Assembly: GCA_016208845.1 (NCBI GenBank) | Contig: JACQXH010000111.1 | Coordinates: forward strand, 2,668-11,191 | From: Nitrospirota bacterium | GTDB lineage: Bacteria > Nitrospirota > Thermodesulfovibrionia > UBA6902 > BMS3Bbin08 | Reading direction: 5' to 3' | Length of the DNA: 8,524 nt | Part shown: positions 1-5,458 of the stretch, piece after piece | Layout of the letters: each line of letters begins with the position of its first letter | Position numbering within the stretch: the first letter of the stretch is position 1 | Notes under the pieces: model-generated | Told to the model about the DNA's origin: nothing | Databases searched by the model: none | The model's input: the letters and a program-made list of their open reading frames with translations, nothing else | Position numbers and translations under genes: made by a program

Positions 1-93
1 GAGTATGATCACTACAACCGTTATTTCTATCAATGTGAAACCGCTCTCATACCTTTGATATCTTTTTTTGTTAGTGTACATTTCACTTTTCAT
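1..93 (-). CDS. type II secretion pseudopilin (GspG/GspH-like), N-terminus only, runs off the left edge
   Basis: Only the first 31 codons are present. They encode a short basic, hydrophilic leader followed by SGFTLIEITVVVIIL. This is the class III signal of type IV pilins and pseudopilins: cleavage by prepilin peptidase after Gly18, Phe19 as the new N-terminal residue, the conserved Glu at mature position 5 (E23), then the hydrophobic helix that anchors the subunit before it joins the pseudopilus. The start at 93 is supported by a strong Shine-Dalgarno (GGAGG, 6 nt upstream). The leader of 18 residues is longer than the usual 6-10 residues of pseudopilins; an in-frame Met at residue 5 would shorten it to 14. 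Position after gspF suggests gspG by the usual gene order, but gspH or another minor pseudopilin is equally possible from this much sequence, so no symbol is given. Pilin-like nature is near certain; the exact subunit is not. Confidence 0.88.
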   Translation of the reverse strand, partial: MKSEMYTNKKRYQRYESGFTLIEITVVVIIL

Positions 94-236
94 ACATCTC
101 CTCCATAGATTAAAAAAAAGGTTCAAGGATTTAAGAAAATGAAAATTCAAAATGTAAATCTCAAAATTAAGGAGTTTTTTATTATACTTTCTTCTTCCAT
201 AATTTTGATTTTTGATATTTAATTTTTGATTTATCT
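94..236 (-). other. AT-rich gap between gspF and the pseudopilin gene, with short repeats and a possible -10 box
   Basis: These 143 bases carry no credible reading frame. On the coding (minus) strand they hold a perfect TATAAT at 186-181 but no convincing -35 at 16-18 bp, so a separate pseudopilin promoter is possible, not shown. On the plus strand TTTTGAT occurs three times (203-209, 210-216, 224-230). AAATCTCAAAATT (156-168) is nearly inverted at 201-211 (AATTTTGATTT, with a 2-nt bulge), so the transcript could fold into a weak AT-rich hairpin. There is no GC-rich stem plus U tract, so I do not call a terminator. Confidence 0.45.
98..104 (-). promoter_or_regulatory. strong Shine-Dalgarno of the pseudopilin gene
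   Basis: The coding strand reads GGAGGAG, with 6 nt between the GGAGG core and the ATG at 93-91. It is by far the best ribosome binding site in the window, which fits the high expression needed for a pilus subunit compared with the motor and platform genes upstream. It also decides the start at 93 over the internal Met. Confidence 0.8.
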
Positions 237-1454
237 TTAAAACGGCAGTTCATTTATGCTTAATATGGCCAGGAGCATAGCCACGACAATAAAGCCGATA
301 ATGATCCCCAGCAATAAGATCAGTATGGGACCAAGTATCGCGAGGACCCTCTTGACCGTGGTCCTGACCTCCATATCAAAACGGTCCGCTATTTTCACGA
401 GCATCTCATCCAGCCTTCCTGTCTCTTCACCTACAGTCACCATATGCACTGCAATAGGGGGGAAGATATCACTGTTTTTTAGGGGCTCTGAAATGCCCCT
501 GCCTTTCTTGACCTCGTCCCTCACAGAGGAAATCACATCTGAAAGCCGGTCGCTCCTCAATGTGCCTTTAACGACCTGCAGGGCGTTCAGGATAGGCACC
601 CCGCTTTTCAAGAGCGTTGCAAACGTGCGGGCAAAGGTTGCGACCGCTGCCTCTTTATAGAGCTTGCCGAACAACGGAAGCCTGAACTTTATATTGTCCC
701 ACCATTGCCTTCCCCTGTCGCCCCTGAGGAAATAGCCTGAATAAGCAATTAATCCTGCTGCGCAAAGCATGATTGCCCACCAGTAACTTGTCAAGGCGTT
801 GCTCACAGCAAGCAGCATTATTGTCGGCAATGGAAGAGCGCCGCCCATATCGGAAAAGATCATTTTAAATTTCGGCACAACAAATGTAAGGAGCAACAGG
901 ACCGCAGCCCCTCCTACAAATGTGACGAAAAGCGGGTAGATAAGCGCGGAACGTATCTCCCCTTTTATGGCCTGAGAGTTCTCAAGATAGACCGCGATCC
1001 TCGAAACCGTATCCTCAAGAAATCCTCCTGTCTCTCCCGCCTTTACCATATTTACATAGAAGGGCGGAAACACCTCAGGGAACCTGGATAACGCCTCTGA
1101 AAAAGATTTACCGCCTCTTACCTGAGAGTATATTTCTTTTAAAAAGTCCCTCAACGCCTTTTTTTCGGTCAGGTCCGACAGCACGAAAAGCGATTTATCA
1201 AGCGTAAAGCCTGCATCGAGCAGAACGCCCAGCTGATATGTGAACGTCATAACATCCTTTTCTGTAACGCGGGAATGAAATAACTTCAGGAGATCGATAT
1301 CCAGCGCCTTCTCTTTTCTCTCCCTGCTCACGCTGAGAGGGAAGTAACCCATGTTCTGCAGCTGGTCCACGGCAAGGCGTTCATTCAGCGCCTGAATCGT
1401 CCCTTTCATGACAGCGCCTTCACTGGTTGCAGCTTCATAAAAATAATTTTCCAT
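237..1454 (-). CDS. gspF: type II secretion inner-membrane platform protein GspF
   Basis: GspF is the polytopic inner-membrane platform that couples the GspE ATPase to pseudopilus assembly. The product is 405 residues (406 from the GTG at 1457), normal for the GspF/PilC family. A short N-terminal segment (YEAATSEGAVMKGTIQA, about residues 7-23) precedes two T2SSF repeats. Repeat 1 runs about 68-190 with FTYQLGVLLDAG and VKAGETGG; repeat 2 runs about 272-395 with FARTFATLLKSGVPIL and VGEETGRLDEML. The matching AGETG and GEETG motifs show the internal duplication. Hydrophobic membrane segments lie at about 171-194, 222-242 and 371-398. The gspE stop TGA shares one base with ATG 1454-1452 (TGATG), and a GTG lies just upstream in frame; I prefer the ATG. 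The overlap implies translational coupling to gspE. PilC of a type IV pilus is the alternative identity; the D-E-F order next to a GspD-type secretin favours GspF. Confidence 0.93.
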   Translation of the reverse strand: MENYFYEAATSEGAVMKGTIQALNERLAVDQLQNMGYFPLSVSRERKEKALDIDLLKLFHSRVTEKDVMTFTYQLGVLLDAGFTLDKSLFVLSDLTEKKALRDFLKEIYSQVRGGKSFSEALSRFPEVFPPFYVNMVKAGETGGFLEDTVSRIAVYLENSQAIKGEIRSALIYPLFVTFVGGAAVLLLLTFVVPKFKMIFSDMGGALPLPTIMLLAVSNALTSYWWAIMLCAAGLIAYSGYFLRGDRGRQWWDNIKFRLPLFGKLYKEAAVATFARTFATLLKSGVPILNALQVVKGTLRSDRLSDVISSVRDEVKKGRGISEPLKNSDIFPPIAVHMVTVGEETGRLDEMLVKIADRFDMEVRTTVKRVLAILGPILILLLGIIIGFIVVAMLLAILSINELPF

Positions 1455-3172
1455 CACATTTTCTCTTGCGTGACCCTCAAGACTTCCTCAATAGTAGTAT
1501 ATCCCTGTTTGATCTTGTGCCAGCCATTTTCCCTCAGCACCTGCATTCCCTGGGAGATCGCTCTTTGTCCCAGCACATCAGCGCTTGCCTTCTCGAGGAT
1601 CAACTGCCTTATCTCCTCTGTCATCAGCATCAGTTCGAAAATTCCGGTCCTTCCCTTGTATCCTGTCTGCCTGCACTCATCACATCCTGTGCCGTGGAAT
1701 GCTGTAATGTTCTTCTCCGGCAGTTCTATTTTATCAATAAGCTCCTGAGGAGGATTAAAAGGCGCTTTGCAGTTTGGGCAGATCAGCCTGACAAGTCTCT
1801 GGGCAAGCACACCTATCATCGATGATGCAACAAGAAATCCCTCTATCCCCATATCAAGCAGCCTTGTTACCGCACCAGGGGCGTCATTTGTGTGCAGAGT
1901 GCTGAACACCAGGTGCCCGGTAAGCGCTGAATGGATGGCAATGTCGGCAGTCTCAACATCCCTGATCTCACCTACCATAATAACATCAGGGTCCTGACGG
2001 ACAATATGCCTGAGGCCCGTCGCAAATGTGAGCCCTATCTTGGGCATGACATGTATCTGGTTAATACCCTCGATCTGGTATTCAATAGGGTCTTCTATTG
2101 TGATGATCTTCTTATCAGCAGAGTTAATTTCTCTTAATGACGCATAAAGAGTCGTTGTCTTTCCGCTACCGGTCGGCCCTGTTACAAGAAGCATGCCGTA
2201 AGGCGCGACGATAAGCTTCTTATACTTTTCCAAAGTCTCTTCAGTAAAACCAAGGTGCTCAAGAATGACCAGGGTGCTGCCCCTGTCAAGGATCCTCATA
2301 ACTACACTCTCTCCGTAAATAGTCGGGATCGTCGATACCCTGAGGTCTATGTCCCTTCCTGAGACCCTTAATTTTATCCTCCCGTCCTGGGGAAGCCTTC
2401 TTTCCGCAATATTAAGCCGCGACATTATTTTCACCCTTGATATCACAGCGGCCTGCAAACGCTTAGGGAGCGGTTCAAGCTCATTTAGCGCCCCGTCTAT
2501 CCTGTATCTGACCTTCACGTTATTTTCGAACGGTTCAATGTGTATGTCGCTCGCCCTGCCCTCCACAGCCCGGGTAATGAGCATATTCACCAGCTTGACT
2601 ATAGGGGCCTCAAAGGCCATGTCCCTAAGGTGATGGACGTCCTCAGTGCCAATATCTATTGATTCTATCTCCTCTTCTCTCATGCCTTCCATTATCGTTG
2701 TCATCTGGACATCACTGCCGAAATACTGCTCGATCGCCTCCATTATGTCTTTTTCACTGCTGATGAATATCTCTAGCGGCTTCCCTGTAAATACATGAAG
2801 CGCATTGACCGCATATTCGTCAAGCGGATCGGCCATGGCTATTTTAAGCGTGTTGTTTTCCATGCCTACCGGAACGAGTTTGTACTGCTTCATAAATTTT
2901 ACTGTGGGGTAGGAGTGATCAGGAATTATCTTGGGGAACTCTGAAAAGGGGAGATACTTGAAACCGAGCTGATAGCTTAATGCGCTGAGCAGGTCACCCT
3001 CGGCTATGAAGCCAAGGTCGATCAGTATCTCGCCCAGCCGTTTGATAACATTGCCCACTGAGGATTGCTCTTTTAGAGCGACCTCGAGTTTCTCAGGGGT
3101 TATCAGCTTCCAGTTTAGCAGGATATCGCCGATATTTGACGGTTTATTAATTTTTACTGCCTTACCGCTCAT
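1454..3172 (-). CDS. gspE: type II secretion assembly ATPase GspE
   Basis: This is the cytoplasmic hexameric ATPase that powers pseudopilus assembly. All hallmarks are visible in 572 residues: an N-terminal MshEN-type region (about 13-80); the Asp-box region DIHIEPFENN (209-218); Walker A GPTGSGKTT (332-340, K338); Walker B DVIMVGEIRD (396-405, E402); the His box TGHLVFSTLHTND (418-430); and the zinc-binding tetracysteine C465-x2-C468 ... C497-x2-C500, with RTGIFELM just after it. Length matches the GspE/PilB/MshE family. The ATG at 3172 follows the secretin stop by 38 nt and has only a weak purine-rich site (AGGA) upstream. The palindrome GGATTAATCC (3179-3188) lies in that gap and may partly occlude initiation. 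The 3' end overlaps gspF. PilB and MshE share this architecture; context decides for GspE. No key residue is missing from the ATPase core. Confidence 0.95.
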   Translation of the reverse strand: MSGKAVKINKPSNIGDILLNWKLITPEKLEVALKEQSSVGNVIKRLGEILIDLGFIAEGDLLSALSYQLGFKYLPFSEFPKIIPDHSYPTVKFMKQYKLVPVGMENNTLKIAMADPLDEYAVNALHVFTGKPLEIFISSEKDIMEAIEQYFGSDVQMTTIMEGMREEEIESIDIGTEDVHHLRDMAFEAPIVKLVNMLITRAVEGRASDIHIEPFENNVKVRYRIDGALNELEPLPKRLQAAVISRVKIMSRLNIAERRLPQDGRIKLRVSGRDIDLRVSTIPTIYGESVVMRILDRGSTLVILEHLGFTEETLEKYKKLIVAPYGMLLVTGPTGSGKTTTLYASLREINSADKKIITIEDPIEYQIEGINQIHVMPKIGLTFATGLRHIVRQDPDVIMVGEIRDVETADIAIHSALTGHLVFSTLHTNDAPGAVTRLLDMGIEGFLVASSMIGVLAQRLVRLICPNCKAPFNPPQELIDKIELPEKNITAFHGTGCDECRQTGYKGRTGIFELMLMTEEIRQLILEKASADVLGQRAISQGMQVLRENGWHKIKQGYTTIEEVLRVTQEKM

Positions 3173-3210
3173 AGGATTGGATTAATCCTGCATTTATTCC
3201 GGGAACAGAA

Positions 3211-4854
3211 TTATTTTTTTTCTTCTTCACCCGCAGGCGCATTTATTTGAATATTGCTTTTCTTGAGATAATCCTTAACGTCTTTCAGTTTTCCGAGAAA
3301 TTCTTCTGTCAGCTTATCCGCTTCTGTCTGGTTAGATATAACATGAGGCGTAAGCATTATTATTAATTCTGTCTTGTCTTTAGAATTGACCGTGTAGCGG
3401 AAGAGATGTCCTAAAAGCGGGATCGCGCTTAATATGGGAATCCCCTGGTAGTCCTTATTTTTCTTTTCTTTTATTATGCCGCCAATAATAACCCCCTCAT
3501 TGTCGGGAACAACAACTGACGTTTTTGTTTTTCTCGTAGAAAATGACGGATATTCCAGGCCGCCGACAATCTGATTCTTGCCTGCGTTAGACACCTCCTG
3601 CTCAATATCAAGGACCACTGTCCTTTCGGTGTTTATGCTCGGTTTTATTTTTAATTTTATTCCTACTGTTTTATATTCAATATTCTGTGTCAGTGTTGAA
3701 TTTGATGTTGTCGCAGTAGCCGCTGTTGTAGAGCTTGAGGCAGTGGGTATCTCCTCCCCAACATCAATGCTCGCCTCTTCCTGATTTCTCACAAGAAGCC
3801 GCGGGCTTGAGAGGACGTCAACCTTTCCGCTTGATGCAAGGGCATGGAGCAAGGCAAGGAACTTATCAGGCTTAAATAAAAACAATGCCAGACCGTTTGC
3901 ATTTGCTCCAAGACCGGAACTTGCAGTAAGTGACGACGGATCAAGGCTGTCAGTTTTAAAGGGCAGCGCAGGAATTCCGGACTGGCCGGAAAGGCCCTGT
4001 CCTATGCCTGTAAAATTGTCATTCCCGCTTTGCACGCCCCTGAGACCTGACCACTGAATTCCGAATTGTTCATTCCTATTAAGGGTCACCTCTGCTATCA
4101 GGACCTCGATGAGGACTTCCTGGGGATAAATATCAAGTTTCTTTATAGTATCTGTTATCTCCCTGTACATACCCGGAGGCGCAAGAATAACAAGAGAATT
4201 TGTGTTCTGAAGCCATTGTTTGGCTGTCTCAAGAAGGCTTGCGCTGGAAGAAAAGATTATCAGGCTGTTGATCCTCTCTACAGGGACCAGGGAAATATTG
4301 CCTTCTCTTGTCAGATTCAATGCATTAATTATATCGGTGAGCTCATCCGAGATCGTTTTGACATCAGAATATTTCGGCTGGTAGAAGAACATCCTTGAAT
4401 TATTAAAGGAGTCTGCGTCTACCTCCTTAAGCACAAGAAGGATCCTTTTTATGTTGGATGATACATCATTGATTATGAGCAGGTTATTCCTCATATTGGG
4501 AATTATACTGCCGAACTGGGAAATCAGCGGCTGAATAACCGGTGTAAGCTCTCCCACCGGAACATATTCCACAGGGATAATTTGAGTTATGACCCTGTCC
4601 ACATCAGAAACACCTTCAGATTCTCTGCCTTTTTTGACCTCAATAGGTTTCTGTTTGGCAACAGCACCGGGAACGATTTTATAAAAGCGCCCTGATTTAA
4701 CAAGCGCAAGATTATTCACCTCGAGGATGGATTCAAAAACACTTAAGGCCTCGCTAGCCGGTATTCTTCCCGTAGAATGAATAGTAACCCTCGCGTCCAC
4801 ACCCGGGCTTAAGATAAAGTTTTCTTTTGTTATGGAACTGATAGTATTGATCAC
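3211..4854 (-). CDS. gspD: type II secretion outer-membrane secretin GspD, main part (N0 remainder through secretin domain)
   Basis: The secretin forms the multimeric outer-membrane gate of the system. The frame from the Met at 4854 gives 547 residues, but that Met lies inside N0. The same frame continues upstream without a stop to 4989 and encodes ENYIILNFDNADLRDVINTI, the start of a GspD N0 domain, so 4854 is not the true start. Domain order in 4854 numbering: rest of N0 (1-62); N1 (about 86-147, ITQIIPVEYVPVGEL to NNLLIINDVSSNIKRIL); N2 (about 155-216); a shortened N3 (217-241, NTNSLVILAPPGMYREIT); secretin beta-barrel domain (about 246-505). The barrel domain has the signature VPDNEGVIIGGIIKEK and GIPILSAIPLLGHLFR (449-486), then ELIIMLTPHVI. 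A Ser/Thr/Ala-rich loop (371-389) sits near the central gate. The charged tail ends in EEEKK, with no recognisable S-domain. The missing N-terminus (signal peptide, linker) is in another frame upstream, see 4934-5356. GspD fits better than PilQ because no AMIN domains are visible. Confidence 0.92.
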   Translation of the reverse strand: MINTISSITKENFILSPGVDARVTIHSTGRIPASEALSVFESILEVNNLALVKSGRFYKIVPGAVAKQKPIEVKKGRESEGVSDVDRVITQIIPVEYVPVGELTPVIQPLISQFGSIIPNMRNNLLIINDVSSNIKRILLVLKEVDADSFNNSRMFFYQPKYSDVKTISDELTDIINALNLTREGNISLVPVERINSLIIFSSSASLLETAKQWLQNTNSLVILAPPGMYREITDTIKKLDIYPQEVLIEVLIAEVTLNRNEQFGIQWSGLRGVQSGNDNFTGIGQGLSGQSGIPALPFKTDSLDPSSLTASSGLGANANGLALFLFKPDKFLALLHALASSGKVDVLSSPRLLVRNQEEASIDVGEEIPTASSSTTAATATTSNSTLTQNIEYKTVGIKLKIKPSINTERTVVLDIEQEVSNAGKNQIVGGLEYPSFSTRKTKTSVVVPDNEGVIIGGIIKEKKNKDYQGIPILSAIPLLGHLFRYTVNSKDKTELIIMLTPHVISNQTEADKLTEEFLGKLKDVKDYLKKSNIQINAPAGEEEKK

Positions 4855-4933
4855 ATCCCTTAGATCAGCATTATCAAAATTAAGAATTATATAGTTTTCC
4901 TCTTGGGGCTTCGGTAAGAAGGCCCTTACCTGT

Positions 4934-5356
4934 TCAGGAGAAAATGTAGTTTGAGGGGGGGGCCGGAGCAGCAGGCGGCAAAACAGGCGCTATTGGTCCG
5001 GGAGCCGGAGCCGTAAGAACCGGCAAAGGTACATTTTGCGGTGTATTGAATCGCGGCAGGGCCGGCCGTACAGGTACAGGAGTAGTGATAGCAGGAGGGA
5101 TAGGTGTTTGTAATGCCGGGCCTGCGACATCCGGGGCCTGCTGCATTTGAACTCCATCAGCCTCAGGAGAGATCTCAAGCGCCGGCATCAAAGGCTGCTG
5201 CGCAGGCGCCTGCTGCAAGTTTTCCCCGGTTTCCTGATTCTGCCGGGCAGGATCAGTATCAGCGCCGATTTCATCTTGCGCCATCACAAAACAAGGGGAC
5301 AACAGTAAAAATAAAACTAAAATAAAACAAGATTTTATCAATGTAATAATTTTCAT
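4934..5356 (-). CDS. gspD: N-terminal part of the same secretin: signal peptide plus Pro/Ala-rich linker, cut off by a frameshift
   Basis: As read, this frame encodes 140 residues from ATG 5356 and then stops. It opens with a Sec signal peptide: basic start MKIITLIK, a hydrophobic core of about 15 residues, and the cleavage motif VMA before Q27. Next comes about 100 residues of Pro-, Ala- and Gln-rich low-complexity sequence (for example PPAITTPVPVRPALP) with no fold I recognise. After the C8 run (4962-4955) the last residues, SNYIFS, have lost the theme. Dropping one C turns the end into APPQTTFSPEQVRAFLP and runs straight into the N0 domain of the secretin, giving about 714 residues in total. 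I therefore treat this as the 5' end of gspD, not a separate gene. A TTG at 5362 (MRMK...) is an alternative start. Neither start has a clear Shine-Dalgarno; the predicted leader is only about 18 nt. Confidence 0.8.
   Translation of the reverse strand: MKIITLIKSCFILVLFLLLSPCFVMAQDEIGADTDPARQNQETGENLQQAPAQQPLMPALEISPEADGVQMQQAPDVAGPALQTPIPPAITTPVPVRPALPRFNTPQNVPLPVLTAPAPGPIAPVLPPAAPAPPSNYIFS
4955..4962 (-). other. C8 homopolymer (coding strand) that breaks the gspD reading frame
   Basis: On the minus strand the sequence reads GCT CCG GCC CCC CCC TCA, then TGA after five more codons. With seven C it would read GCC CCC CCT CAA ACT and continue through N0, N1, N2 and the barrel. The join is therefore repaired by exactly one base (loss of one C, or a +1 slip of the ribosome). 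Possible causes are a sequencing or assembly miscall, a true inactivating mutation, phase-variable slippage, or programmed frameshifting at CCC-U. The sequence alone cannot separate these. Confidence 0.85.
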
Positions 5357-5458
5357 CCTCAACCGTTCAACAATTTAACGATTATAGCATTAAAAACGTT
5401 CCTAATCAATGAAATCATACCCTTCATATCTATTTATGTTAGAATAATCAACCTCGAT
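5357..5458. other. divergent intergenic region between gspD and the sugar kinase/uridylyltransferase gene
   Basis: About 100 AT-rich bases hold the control signals for both directions. The minus-strand promoter is clear (5381-5409). For the plus-strand gene there is only a tentative -10 (TAGAAT, 5440-5445) without a recognisable -35, and no Shine-Dalgarno before ATG 5459. I see no convincing operator palindrome. Confidence 0.5.
5381..5409 (-). promoter_or_regulatory. sigma-70-type promoter for the gspD-E-F operon
   Basis: On the minus strand TTGATT (5409-5404, four of six matches to TTGACA) is followed after exactly 17 nt by TATAAT (5386-5381), a perfect -10, with the extended -10 dinucleotide TG at 5389-5388 (TGCTATAAT). 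Transcription would begin near 5374, leaving a leader of about 18 nt before ATG 5356. Position, strand, spacing and consensus quality all fit a housekeeping promoter for the secretion operon. Confidence 0.72.

Noticed and set aside
94..236. Rho-independent terminator after gspF
   Set aside because: Only AT-rich weak pairing is present, with no GC stem followed by a U run on the coding strand.
3173..3189. Hairpin AGGATT...AATCCT between gspD and gspE as a terminator
   Set aside because: The stem is only 6 bp and AT-rich, there is no U tract, and it sits inside an operon just before the gspE start. At most it affects initiation.
3578..3784. Plus-strand open frames opposite the gspD, gspE and gspF genes
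   Set aside because: They are antisense shadows of strongly conserved genes, with no motifs and no ribosome binding sites.
4852..4854. The ATG at 4854 as the true start of gspD
   Set aside because: N0 sequence (ENYIILNFDNADLRDV) precedes it in the same frame, and a protein from here would have no signal peptide.
5290..5356. Possible lipoprotein signal (Cys22 after LLLSP) at the secretin N-terminus
   Set aside because: The residue before Cys is Pro, which does not fit the lipobox, and a good signal peptidase I site (VMA) lies just after it.
4934..5362. A stand-alone small secreted Pro-rich protein gene
   Set aside because: One base restores continuity with the secretin N0 domain, and the secretin frame has no start of its own before N0, so this is the 5' end of gspD.
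5436..5447. Alternative ATG upstream of the plus-strand fusion gene
   Set aside because: It is out of frame and stops after three codons.
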